In this document: positions 18,439-26,801 of the stretch, piece by piece
How positions within the stretch are numbered: the stretch's first letter is position 1
Layout: the number at the start of each line of letters is the position of its first letter
Origin: Halobacteriales archaeon YIM A00013
GTDB taxonomy: Archaea > Halobacteriota > Halobacteria > Halobacteriales > Haloarculaceae
Assembly: GCA_025041195.1 (NCBI GenBank)
Contig: JAKCFM010000002.1
Location: 681,771-745,770, forward strand
DNA length: 64,000 nt
Direction of reading: 5' to 3'
Notes under the pieces: generated by a model
What the model was told of the DNA's origin: nothing
Seen by the model: only the letters and a program-made list of their open reading frames with translations
Databases searched by the model: none
Position numbers and translations under genes: made by a program

Positions 18439-19758
18439 TCAGTTGCCGACGGCAGTCGCGCGTTCGACCACGTCCGCACCGTACTGCTCAATCAGGGCGT
18501 CGTGCTGGTCCGGACGGTTGGCATAGACGTCCTGGAACAGCCGAACCGGCGTCATCGCGGCCTGGTAGGTCGCTTCGTCCCACATTCGTTCGGCGCTGCA
18601 ATCGACCGCCACGTCGTCGATGACGATCGTCGCGGACCGTTCCATCGCGATCGCACCCGTACCGGCGTCTCGTGCCGCCTCGAACTGTTCCATCGAATCA
18701 ACGATATCGTTCAGGCTCGGCACATACGCCGTGAGATCGAGTAGTTTCTCCCTGAGCGCAGTCTCATCGAGCAGCTGACTGTCACCGTTCACGGTAAGCT
18801 CGTAGCCATCACTCGTTTCGGAGAGCGCCAGGGCGTCTCCGTCGTAGTGTTGTTCGCCGTCACGCTCGGTGAGTGCTGCTGTGTCGTCACCGACCGTCAC
18901 CAGCCACTCGCCGCGCTCTGGGGGCAGTGGGTTTTTGTTCGCCGCCACCACCTGTCCAGGAGTCAATGACCAGATGCCAAGCATGCCCTTTGCCTGGTTG
19001 GCCTCGATCCGGTCGTGGTAGCCGACCTCATCACGAATGTCGTCGTACGGACCGTCAACGGCGATACAGCCCGCGGCGCTTGCCGCACGAGAGGTGTTGT
19101 GTCGCAGTTCGGGCCAGGGTGGCAACTCGCCCGTCGGCGTCATTGCCCGCATGTCTTTCGTGTAATCGACCTCACCGTCAACGAGCAAGAAGAGTCGCTC
19201 AAGATTGTTGCTGGGCTTTCCCATCTCAGAGCGCAGCTCACCCATTGCGAGCTCTGCGGCGCCACTTTCGATGATCACTGACATGGCAAGCGACCCGGTC
19301 GTCAGTCCGTGTTCGTCCTCGATGATGGTGATGAACTCATCTGCTTTTTTCCAGTCATCGATCCCGCCAACCTCCGGAATCACGAAGCCATCGATCTGTT
19401 CGACGGCCCCGGCCTCGGGATCGGCTATTCGGAGCATCTGCTCGAACCCGGCGTTACGGGTGGACGGACTGTCGCGGTGCCAGACGACGCGGGGATGGAT
19501 TTCACCCGGGAACGATGCACCGTTCTCAGCGACTACCTCGATGATGTTCTCGACACCCTCATCGCGCATTGATGGGGCGGTCGCATCCTCATTGTCAGGC
19601 ACCCAGACGTCCGGTGCTTGCATGCCGCGAAGCGTTGATGCGCTGCGGAGCATTTTCGCCGAATCGTCTTCCCCCTCAACCGCCGTCGGCGAGGTGAAAA
19701 ACGTCCGCACGAACTTTCGGTCGTGTAATCGCGTATCGAGTCTCTGTGAGTCACTCAT
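18439..19758 (-). CDS. aceB: Malate synthase, haloarchaeal type
   Basis: 439 residues. It condenses glyoxylate and acetyl-CoA to malate. The protein matches the short haloarchaeal malate synthase (Haloferax volcanii AceB type, about 430 residues, related to the CitE/HpcH aldolases) rather than bacterial A or G forms: RTFFTSPTAV, APDVWVPDNEDATAPSMRDEG and, further on, IEANQAKGMLGIWSLTPGQV. In other haloarchaea aceB usually sits by isocitrate lyase. No isocitrate lyase is in this window, and the gene lies among urate-degradation genes, which points to glyoxylate from ureidoglycolate as its substrate. It is divergent from the DUF3830 gene. Confidence 0.92.
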   Translation of the reverse strand: MSDSQRLDTRLHDRKFVRTFFTSPTAVEGEDDSAKMLRSASTLRGMQAPDVWVPDNEDATAPSMRDEGVENIIEVVAENGASFPGEIHPRVVWHRDSPSTRNAGFEQMLRIADPEAGAVEQIDGFVIPEVGGIDDWKKADEFITIIEDEHGLTTGSLAMSVIIESGAAELAMGELRSEMGKPSNNLERLFLLVDGEVDYTKDMRAMTPTGELPPWPELRHNTSRAASAAGCIAVDGPYDDIRDEVGYHDRIEANQAKGMLGIWSLTPGQVVAANKNPLPPERGEWLVTVGDDTAALTERDGEQHYDGDALALSETSDGYELTVNGDSQLLDETALREKLLDLTAYVPSLNDIVDSMEQFEAARDAGTGAIAMERSATIVIDDVAVDCSAERMWDEATYQAAMTPVRLFQDVYANRPDQHDALIEQYGADVVERATAVGN

Positions 19759-19821
19759 GCGTGGTCACCTCGGTCCACACTGTACGACTGATATCGAACA
19801 GAGTTGTTGGTACCATGTGTC

Positions 19822-19835
19822 ACCAGTATACTGGT
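19822..19835. promoter_or_regulatory. Perfect 14-bp palindrome in the malate synthase/DUF3830 divergent promoter
   Basis: accagtatactggt is a perfect inverted repeat in the 209-base spacer between divergent starts at 19758 and 19968. It is 64 bases upstream of the malate synthase ATG, next to an AT-rich block (ctttaaattt). It may be the site of the nearby IclR-type regulator; no second copy was noticed in the island. Confidence 0.45.
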
Positions 19836-19967
19836 TGGACGCCCCACTTTAAATTTCTGTTTACACAACCGCTCGCTCCGTTGGGGGGTCGTGAACTGCA
19901 GACGCGTCCACTATCAATTATTTGTTCAATCCTAACGTTTACAAGGAGTGCGACCACCTGAACGGAT

Positions 19968-20384
19968 ATGGGTCAACTACAACTCGAAATAGGTGAGAGA
20001 ACGTTCACTGCTGACCTTCACGAAGATGATGCTCCCGTCTCGATTGAGACCGTTCGTGAGTTTTTGCCGCTCGAATCGGAGCTCATGCACGTCCGCTGGA
20101 GCGGACACGCGACGTGGGTCAACATCGACGAGATCGACCTTCCTGACGTCCCACGCGAGAACCACACCGTGTATCCTTCGTTTGGAGAGATCCTGTTCTA
20201 TCCGGGCTACCGCAACGAAAAGGAGATTCTCATTCCGTGCGGATCGACGTGTTTCAAAAGTCCAGCCGGTGAGCTCGCTGGCAACCACATTGCGACGCTG
20301 GATGCATCGAAGGCCGAACTCAGAGAAATGGAACAAGAAACGCTCAAAACCGGCGCGAAGCCTATCCGCGTAACCGAGCTGTGA
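19968..20384 (+). CDS. DUF3830 family protein (cyclophilin-like fold)
   Basis: 138 residues. The sequence runs from a short strand (QLEIGERTFTADL) through DDAPVSIETVREFLPLESEL, then HVRWSGHATWV and YPSFGEILFYPGYRNEKEIL. This is the pattern I associate with DUF3830, a small domain predicted to share the cyclophilin-like barrel. No catalytic role is established. The gene stands between malate synthase and the allantoinase-type gene, transcribed opposite to both, its stop three bases from the amidohydrolase stop. The known route from allantoin to glyoxylate still needs an allantoin racemase and a ureidoglycolate-cleaving enzyme, neither seen in the window, so a part in that gap is possible but only inferred. 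Confidence 0.78.
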   Translation: MGQLQLEIGERTFTADLHEDDAPVSIETVREFLPLESELMHVRWSGHATWVNIDEIDLPDVPRENHTVYPSFGEILFYPGYRNEKEILIPCGSTCFKSPAGELAGNHIATLDASKAELREMEQETLKTGAKPIRVTEL

Positions 20385-20387
20385 GCG

Positions 20388-21764
20388 TTATGCTTCCCAG
20401 GTCGGTCGGTCGCGTTTGAGGAACTGTCCCGCGGTAGGAGTCACAATTTCACCGTTTTCTGCGACGACTGTCCCCCTGAGAAGCGTCGTTTGTACGCGAC
20501 CGGTGACGGTCCGGCCATCGTAGAGCGAGTAGTCGGCATGTGAGGCGTTATCGGTGGCGTCGATCGTGTGTGTCTCGTTCGGGTCGAACACCACGATGTC
20601 AGCGTCGGTGCCGGGTTCGAGCGTTCCTTTCTGTGAAAGCCCAAATGTTCGCGCTGGATTGGTGCACATCGTCCGAACCAAAAACGGATAGGAGAGGCCG
20701 CGACGGTTTACCGCCTCGTCGTGAAACACGGTGAGACTTCGCTGGAGACCGTTTGCACCGAACGGATCCTCCCACCACTCCGTCCGTTCCTTTCGTTCGC
20801 TGAGCTGGGCAACGTGGTCCGTTGAGACGACCTTCAGGACGCCACCTGTGAGCTGTTCGAACAACGTGTCGATATCCTCGGTCGTTCGCAACGGCGGCGT
20901 CAGCTTCGCCAGGTTGCCTCGTTCTGCGTGTGTTTCTCTCGTGAGTGTGGTGTGGTGGACGCAGGCCTCGCCGCGGATCTGGCTGCCGTCGTCGTGATAG
21001 CGCGCAAGCGCGTTTGCAGCGCTCCCAGCGGCAGTGTGAAAGCCGTAGTATTTCACGCCCGTTGCGGTGGCGAGTCTGGCGTAGTCGTCTGCAGCCATCG
21101 CCTCGGCGTAGCCCGGGCGGGCATCGGCGAGCCGTTCCGGGGCTGTAGCGTCGTTTTCCCGCAGTTGCTCCGTCAGTGCGCGACAGACGCTGTCGTCTTC
21201 GGTGTGGCCCACCGCAACGCCATCCTCGTTTGCCACTGCTTCGAACACCCGACGAGCGTAGCCGTTTGAGAGCCCGAAATCGTACGTACTGTACAGTTTG
21301 AACGATGTAATGCCGCTTTCGACCAGTGATGGAATTTCTGAAAACAGCGCTTCACTCTCGCGAAGGATTCCGCCGTGGAGGCTAAAATCGATTGCCGCGT
21401 TCGCTCCTTTCTCTTTTTTTCGTTCGATCCCCTCGGTGAGCGATCCCGGTTGGTCCCAGGGGCTGGACGGGCCGCCATACGCCTGCCACCCAAAATCGAT
21501 TACCGTCGTTACTCCACCCAGGGCGGCCGCTTTCGTTGCTGTCTCGTAGGTATCGATCGAGACGTGGTCGTCGATGTGGACGTGTGGGTCGACGACGCCC
21601 GGAAACACCAGACAGTCGCTGGCGTCGATCGTTCGTTCTGCGTCCGGGAGCGTCCGTTCGTCGCCGATAGCGACGATCTGGCCGTCATCGATCGCAACAC
21701 CGCCGTCGAACATTCCTGTGGGCGTAACGAGCGTCCCGTTCGCTATCGTGGTAGCTACCACCAT
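20388..21764 (-). CDS. Cyclic amidohydrolase, allantoinase/dihydropyrimidinase type
   Basis: 458 residues of the dihydroorotase-like amidohydrolase superfamily. Metal ligands can be followed: HVHID after FPGVVDP, the carboxylated Lys in SFKLYSTYDFG, His in VGHTEDD, His in CVHHTTLT and Asp in STDHVAQ. This binuclear hydrolase opens cyclic ureides. The residues alone do not separate allantoinase from hydantoinase, but the urate genes and the adjacent allantoate amidohydrolase-type gene favour allantoinase (allantoin to allantoate). The frame extends to a GTG at 21779; the ATG at 21764 is preferred. Divergent from the peroxiredoxin gene. Confidence 0.88.
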   Translation of the reverse strand: MVVATTIANGTLVTPTGMFDGGVAIDDGQIVAIGDERTLPDAERTIDASDCLVFPGVVDPHVHIDDHVSIDTYETATKAAALGGVTTVIDFGWQAYGGPSSPWDQPGSLTEGIERKKEKGANAAIDFSLHGGILRESEALFSEIPSLVESGITSFKLYSTYDFGLSNGYARRVFEAVANEDGVAVGHTEDDSVCRALTEQLRENDATAPERLADARPGYAEAMAADDYARLATATGVKYYGFHTAAGSAANALARYHDDGSQIRGEACVHHTTLTRETHAERGNLAKLTPPLRTTEDIDTLFEQLTGGVLKVVSTDHVAQLSERKERTEWWEDPFGANGLQRSLTVFHDEAVNRRGLSYPFLVRTMCTNPARTFGLSQKGTLEPGTDADIVVFDPNETHTIDATDNASHADYSLYDGRTVTGRVQTTLLRGTVVAENGEIVTPTAGQFLKRDRPTWEA

Positions 21765-21877
21765 TGCATCGCGGTTCACGCCAGCGATGCTTAACTGTTG
21801 TGTGGAATGAACGATTGCCGAGTGTCGATGTGGTGCTCCCCAAAAGGATTAAGCGCCCATCGGTCCAGTCTTCATCT

Positions 21878-22330
21878 ATGGTTACACGAGGAGAACCAGC
21901 ACCAGCGTTCGAACTGTCGAATCAGGACGGCGAAACGATTGCTCTGTCATCGTTCACCGGCGCCCCCCTCGTTCTGTACTTCTACCCGCGGGCGTCAACG
22001 CCCGGCTGTACGGTCGAGGCAAACGAATTTTCATCCGCGTATGAACAGTTGTCTGCGGAGGATGTGTCGGTTGTTGGCGTGTCGACTGATGCACCCGACG
22101 CACTCACGTCGTTCGCAGACGAGCAGTCGATTCCGTTCGATCTACTCAGTGATCCCGACGGTACCACTGCCAGGCGGTACGATTCGCTGTCCGACGGCGA
22201 TGGTGCGCCAACCGCCGAGCGAAACACGTTCCTCATCGGTTCGGACGGCAGTATCGAGCAAATCTTCTGGTCGGTTACGCCAGACGGACACGCCGCAGAG
22301 ATTATCGACGCGATTGAATCGCTGTCCTAA
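21878..22330 (+). CDS. Peroxiredoxin, Bcp/PrxQ family, single cysteine
   Basis: 150 residues with a thioredoxin fold: PAPAFELSNQDG, YFYPRASTPGCTVEANEF. The peroxidatic Cys is C44. Classical PrxQ proteins have a resolving Cys five residues later; here that position is N49 and there is no other cysteine, so it should act as a 1-Cys enzyme using an outside thiol. It reduces H2O2 or organic peroxides in the cytosol. The neighbouring uricase makes H2O2 at each turnover, so a protective role in the pathway is reasonable inference. The ATG at 21878 matches the family start. Confidence 0.9.
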   Translation: MVTRGEPAPAFELSNQDGETIALSSFTGAPLVLYFYPRASTPGCTVEANEFSSAYEQLSAEDVSVVGVSTDAPDALTSFADEQSIPFDLLSDPDGTTARRYDSLSDGDGAPTAERNTFLIGSDGSIEQIFWSVTPDGHAAEIIDAIESLS

Positions 22331-22353
22331 CTGAACGGTACAATTCGGCCGTA

Positions 22354-23640
22354 TTACTCGGAGAGCCCACCGGCCAGTCGAGCAAGGCCGCCGGTCAGCA
22401 CGCGCGTCGTCGCCGTGGCGTCGCTCCAGTCGGTCCACTCCTGTGGGCTGTGTGAAATGCCGTCGCGCGAGGCGGCAAACAGCATTCCGGCGTCGGTAAC
22501 CGTTCCAACGTGCATCGTGTCATGGCCGGCACCGGAGTGCAGTTTCAGGGTGTCGATCTCATCAGCGGCTGCGGCTGCAGACAACGCGTTCTGACACCGG
22601 TCATCCATTTCGATCGGATCGATGTTGTAGGGTCGTTCGAACGTCGTTTCGACCCCACGTTCGGCTTCGAGTCTGTCGAGCGTTGTGGTTACCTGGTCGA
22701 TGACCGTCTCAATTGTCTCGGTTTGCACGTCTCGAACGTCGAGTCCAAGCGTTAGGGCCCCCGGAACGACGTTGATTGCGTTGGGACTGAGCGATAACGA
22801 GCCAACAGTTCCGACAAGCGACTCGCTCGTGTGCTCGGCGAGCTGCTGTGATGTGGCCTCAACCGTCAGTACGAGCTCACTCGCCGCGGCGAGTGCGTCG
22901 GTCCGGTCGTCCATGGCAGTGGATCCTGAGTGATTCGCTTCGCCGCTGATTTCGATGGAACAGCGGACCGTTCCCGTTATTGCGGTGACGATACCGGCGG
23001 GGGCACCCGCCGATTCGAGCCGTTCGCCCTGCTCGACGTGGAGTTCGAGCCAACTGTCCCACGATTCGGCATCGATTTCGTCGGATCCACTCGCATCGAT
23101 CGCCGTCAGTGCTGCTTCGAGTGTTGTTCCATCGTCGTCTTCGAGCGCGAGCGCCGTGTCGACTGACCGCTTCTTGCAGGCTACTGATGAGCCAAGGACC
23201 CCATCAGCGAAACGTCCACCCTCTTCTTCGGTGAAACAGACCACTTCCACTGGCCGTTCGAGGTCGACTTCTGCGTCCTGGAGCGCTCGGATGGCCTCAA
23301 GTCCGGCGTAGACTCCGAGTACCCCGTCGAAAATGCCCCCCTCAGGCACCGAGTCGAGATGGCTTCCCGTCGCAACAGGTGCACGAGCGGACTGTGCTGA
23401 TGTGGGATCGTAGCGGCCCGCAATGTTCCCAACAGGATCGATACGGATCGCTAACCCTGCATCGGTCATTCGCTCTATCAGATACTCCCGTGCCGCTCGG
23501 TTAGCCGGTGTCCCCGTTAACACTGTCCGTCCTTCACCTTTATCAACCGGAATCGACCCAAACGACGCGTTCGTTTCGATATCGGCCTGCAGTCGGTCAC
23601 CATCAACACACCGGACTATCGACTGGCTGTCGATCGACAT
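22354..23640 (-). CDS. Zn-dependent amidase, allantoate amidohydrolase/N-carbamoylase family (M20)
   Basis: 428 residues of the M20/hydantoinase-carbamoylase amidase family. Metal ligands are visible in TGSHLDSVPEGGIFDG (His, Asp), FTEEEGGRF (Glu pair) and ELHVEQGERLE (His), and in the C-terminal segment SGAGHDTMHVG. The dimerisation domain lies between about 215 and 330 (GEANHSGSTAMDDRTDAL). The family hydrolyses allantoate or N-carbamoyl amino acids with release of ammonia; with the allantoinase-type gene next door, allantoate amidohydrolase is most likely. Start ATG at 23640; an upstream in-frame codon exists at 23655. Confidence 0.88.
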   Translation of the reverse strand: MSIDSQSIVRCVDGDRLQADIETNASFGSIPVDKGEGRTVLTGTPANRAAREYLIERMTDAGLAIRIDPVGNIAGRYDPTSAQSARAPVATGSHLDSVPEGGIFDGVLGVYAGLEAIRALQDAEVDLERPVEVVCFTEEEGGRFADGVLGSSVACKKRSVDTALALEDDDGTTLEAALTAIDASGSDEIDAESWDSWLELHVEQGERLESAGAPAGIVTAITGTVRCSIEISGEANHSGSTAMDDRTDALAAASELVLTVEATSQQLAEHTSESLVGTVGSLSLSPNAINVVPGALTLGLDVRDVQTETIETVIDQVTTTLDRLEAERGVETTFERPYNIDPIEMDDRCQNALSAAAAADEIDTLKLHSGAGHDTMHVGTVTDAGMLFAASRDGISHSPQEWTDWSDATATTRVLTGGLARLAGGLSE

Positions 23641-24481
23641 GCTGTTGTATAACATTGTCCAGTTGGTAAGAATATATCGGTGGATGTAATCAAATTTATA
23701 TCAGTGTATTGATGTTAATGGCTGGTGGTCATTCGGCTCTGGTTCGACGCTATGGGCTCGACAACCCATCCGTTTACTAATATTAGATTATACCACTATT
23801 TGTGAAGGGAGCGAATAAAAATAATTGGAATATTTAATATCGACCTACGATTCAAAGCTATGAAGATCGCTATTATAGGTGGCATAAAGCGCTTATGGAG
23901 CAATGTGATTTATTAGTGTTCTACACACCCGCTAATACTATACGAACTACTATATTTGAATCGGATACTGTTCGATGGAACTGGAACTGATTTATTCGCT
24001 ATATTTCAATTTGTCGGCTGTCATCGGTAGGAGCAGCGATGTGCCTTCTACTCTACTAATACGCGCGTGCGTGTAATCTAAAGTGATATAACCGTCTGAT
24101 TGTTCGACGAATAGATGATCTGAGCGTATTACGGAGTATACACCGACCAACAATAGGCATGAACCAAATAATTATCCACTAGAAAGATAGATTTATTTAT
24201 TATAATCCAAATAGAAATTATTAGATATAAGAATTCATATATGCCCTGCGTCGTTGATCGTCGCACCGTAGAATATTTTATAATTAATATATTTGTGGGG
24301 CAACCTTCCGTAAATCCGGTTATGATGCCGCATGAACTGGACTTGGGTATATTTATATATGTGTGGTTGTAGTCAATTTGGGGAAGCACCGACTATTCTC
24401 CAGTGACAGTTGTGAGATATTCACAGATACGATTACAATCAAAATATTTAATAGATGGCCATTGTTGTACCTGGTAATACC
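23641..24481. other. Long AT-rich intergenic region
   Basis: About 840 bases, clearly richer in A+T than the flanking genes. It separates the purine island from the exported-protein genes. No open frame looks real: a - strand frame at 24129-24389 has low-complexity, Ile/Tyr-rich AT-driven composition. A tiny + strand frame at 23860-23916 starts MKIAIIGG, like a Rossmann N-terminus, and stops at once. It may be a graveyard of decayed genes; nothing firm can be assigned. Confidence 0.45.
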
Positions 24482-25447
24482 ATGGCAGACGAAACACGCA
24501 ATGTCGGCTCATCCGGATCGAGTCGTCGTGGATTTCTGAAGGCGACCAGTGCGATGGCCGTCGGTGCGTCTGCGCTGGCGACAGCCCCTGAACGAATTCA
24601 GGCACAAACGCAGGTTTCACGGATCAACGAGACCGTCGATACGCTCAACGGAGCGTATACAACGCTCGATTCCAAGTCGCTGGTTGATCACATTGATACC
24701 GTCTCGCGTACGTCCGTGGTGAATCTGCAGTCACAGATCACCGGGGCGACGCACACGGAGCTGTTGAATCTACTCACCTCTGCAGATCGAATGGATCTCC
24801 TCTCCGAGATCCAGGGGGCACAGAGCGCAGAGGATCTCAATGCGACGCTACAGAATATTGAGGGCTCTCACGCGGAGGTGGAGCAGGCAGCGTCGATTCT
24901 GCGATCGACGACCGACGCCATCCGCCAGATCTACGAGATTGCCGCTATCGACGGCCTGGACTGTCCAGTTCCGGAGGACAGTGGGAATTCAGGCGGTGAC
25001 TCACCGTCGGACGAATCTGGGGTTGATAGCTCGACCGGGACGGGCGAAGCTGGGGACTCTACGGAGACGGACGAATCGACGGAAACGGAGGTCGAGACCG
25101 ACACCGAGGTGGTTGATGATTCGACCGAGACTGACGATTCGACGGAAACGGAGGTTGAGACCGACACCGAGAAGGTTGACGATTCGACCGAGTCAGACGA
25201 TTCGACCGGTTCGACAGAATCTAACCAATCGAACGGCTTGAACGGCACCGCGGAGGACTGTGTGCCCGACACCGACAGTTCAGGCGGGTCGTCTTCGTCC
25301 GGTGGGACCCCCGGCGCATCTGGATCTGACGGCAAAAATGGATCGACAGGGAGCTCTGGTTCCACGGGTTCAAGCGGATCAAGTGGCTCAAGCGGATCGA
25401 ACGGTGGCTTCCAGTTCGGCGATGAGGAGAAAAAGCCGTCCTGCTGA
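24482..25447 (+). CDS. Tat-exported acidic Ser/Thr-rich repeat protein
   Basis: 321 residues. A twin-arginine signal (SRRGFLKATSAMAVGASALA) begins near residue 14. Residues about 45-155 are predicted helical and coiled-coil-like, with many spaced hydrophobics and no cysteine. From about 165 the chain is low complexity: Asp/Glu/Ser/Thr runs with a near-exact 21-residue tandem repeat (STETEVETDTEVVDDSTETD), then Gly/Ser-rich sequence (GSSGSTGSSGSSGSSGSNGG), ending KKPSC with a terminal Cys. This layout suggests a folded part on a flexible stalk at the cell surface. No known family. It ends three bases before the oppositely oriented beta-propeller gene. Confidence 0.8.
   Translation: MADETRNVGSSGSSRRGFLKATSAMAVGASALATAPERIQAQTQVSRINETVDTLNGAYTTLDSKSLVDHIDTVSRTSVVNLQSQITGATHTELLNLLTSADRMDLLSEIQGAQSAEDLNATLQNIEGSHAEVEQAASILRSTTDAIRQIYEIAAIDGLDCPVPEDSGNSGGDSPSDESGVDSSTGTGEAGDSTETDESTETEVETDTEVVDDSTETDDSTETEVETDTEKVDDSTESDDSTGSTESNQSNGLNGTAEDCVPDTDSSGGSSSSGGTPGASGSDGKNGSTGSSGSTGSSGSSGSSGSNGGFQFGDEEKKPSC
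25076..25201 (+). repeat. Two tandem 63-bp repeats in the acidic Tat protein
   Basis: The unit beginning tcgacggaaacggaggt at 25076 recurs at 25139, exactly 63 bases on, with a few mostly synonymous differences. Each copy encodes 21 acidic residues. In-frame length suggests duplication under coding constraint. Confidence 0.8.
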
Positions 25448-25450
25448 CGC

Positions 25451-26695
25451 TCACGCCACGACCGTCAACCGCGCGCCGCCGAAGTAGCTCCGTCCGCCGG
25501 CGACGGCGAGGAGATACCGGGATTCATCGGCGTTGTCAAACGAAATTTGTTCGGTGACGGATCCGGTCACCGGATCAATGATTGCACCGCCGAGATACAG
25601 TTCGTCGCCAGTTCGTGCACCGCCGCTGGTGGGAACCGACTGTACCCCTTCCGGTTGATCGATTGTCGTCCGCCAGCGTTCGCCACCGTCGCGTCGATCG
25701 AAGGCAATCACGTCGGCACGATGGGCGGCAGGCTGTACGTAGATCGTGTTGGTGTCGATCGCAGCGATCGATCCCGCTGATCTGGTCTCGGCTTTCGGAA
25801 GCTCTGTCCGCCAATTTGTCGCTCCACTCTCGTCGTCGAGTGCGAGCAGTTGATTCGTTGTCGAACTGCTTTTCGTTACAAAAATCGCTCCCCCTGCTAT
25901 CGATGGAGCGCGCTCCAGCCCCGCTATTGATCGTTTCCACAGCTGTTTGCCGGTCTCGATGGCAACGGCTTCGATGGTGTCCGGTCCGGTAAGCACGACG
26001 CGGCCGTCGGCAACCGCAATCGGTGTGAGCGGCCCTGGCCGGTGCCACCGAACCGATCCGTCGGACGGTTCGAACGCAAACGCACCGCGACCGGTCTCGG
26101 GTGAAATTCCAGGCCCGCCCGCGAGAACGACCTGCTCTGTAACAACTGGTGGTGAAAACCCCGCGGCGTGGTCATCACCAGCGGATGTCACTCGCCACAG
26201 GGGCGACCCATCATGTCGGTTGCGGGCAATCAGTGCTGTTGATCGGTAGTTAGCGCGTGCAAAATCACCGTACCGTACGACGGCAACGACGGCATCTGTC
26301 GTTACTGCCGGATATTTAACGTACGGATCGTTGTCGCTAGCCTCTGATTCGTCCCGTACCGGGGCCGTCCACTGTGGCGTCCCATCGCTGGGAGACAGTG
26401 CTTTCAACGACTGGTGGTCACCGTAGTACACGCGGTTTTCAAGCACGGCAACACCAGCTGCCTCAACCGTTGCCGGGGAGTGCCACGCGATGGAGGGGGA
26501 TTCGCGAGGACCGCTCCCCGAGGGGAGAAAGGAGGTGTTCGCCGCGGTCCCTCCCGATTGGGACCACGTATCGCTGGGTTCACGCTGCAACTGGTTTGCG
26601 ATCCCCCTTCCAGTGAGCCCAAACACGGACAGTCCTGCAACTGCCCGCAGCATCGACCGCCGACCGATGGCCGTGGGAGTGGTCGACATGGTCAT
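25451..26695 (-). CDS. Tat-exported PQQ-like beta-propeller protein
   Basis: 414 residues. The signal GRRSMLRAVAGLSVFGLTG carries the twin arginine, although after RR the motif is SML rather than the usual xFLK. The rest is a set of blade repeats of the PQQ_2/BamB kind: RVYYGDHQSLKALSPSDGTP, GRGAFAFEPSDGSVRWHRPG, AVAIETGKQLWKRSIAGL, LALDDESGATNWRTELP, VIAFDRRDGGERWRTTI. The A-x-D-x-x-x-G-x-x-x-W pattern marks each blade. Such haloarchaeal proteins have no proven role; ligand or protein binding outside the membrane is likely. ATG 26695 chosen, with another ATG six bases later. Confidence 0.82.
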   Translation of the reverse strand: MTMSTTPTAIGRRSMLRAVAGLSVFGLTGRGIANQLQREPSDTWSQSGGTAANTSFLPSGSGPRESPSIAWHSPATVEAAGVAVLENRVYYGDHQSLKALSPSDGTPQWTAPVRDESEASDNDPYVKYPAVTTDAVVAVVRYGDFARANYRSTALIARNRHDGSPLWRVTSAGDDHAAGFSPPVVTEQVVLAGGPGISPETGRGAFAFEPSDGSVRWHRPGPLTPIAVADGRVVLTGPDTIEAVAIETGKQLWKRSIAGLERAPSIAGGAIFVTKSSSTTNQLLALDDESGATNWRTELPKAETRSAGSIAAIDTNTIYVQPAAHRADVIAFDRRDGGERWRTTIDQPEGVQSVPTSGGARTGDELYLGGAIIDPVTGSVTEQISFDNADESRYLLAVAGGRSYFGGARLTVVA

Positions 26696-26801
26696 TCTAG
26701 GCAATCCGTGCGACATCAAAATCAGTTGTCGCCGAGATCTTGTGTATTGTTAACAATCATGCGCGATCGAATCAGCACATTCGTACCATCCCCGAACCAA
26801 T

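Noticed and set aside
23860..23916. 18-codon frame starting MKIAIIGG
   Set aside because: Resembles the start of a Rossmann protein, but no continuation is found in any frame, so a real gene cannot be supported.
24129..24389. 86-codon - strand open frame
   Set aside because: AT-driven Ile/Tyr/Asn composition, no motif, in a non-coding AT-rich region.
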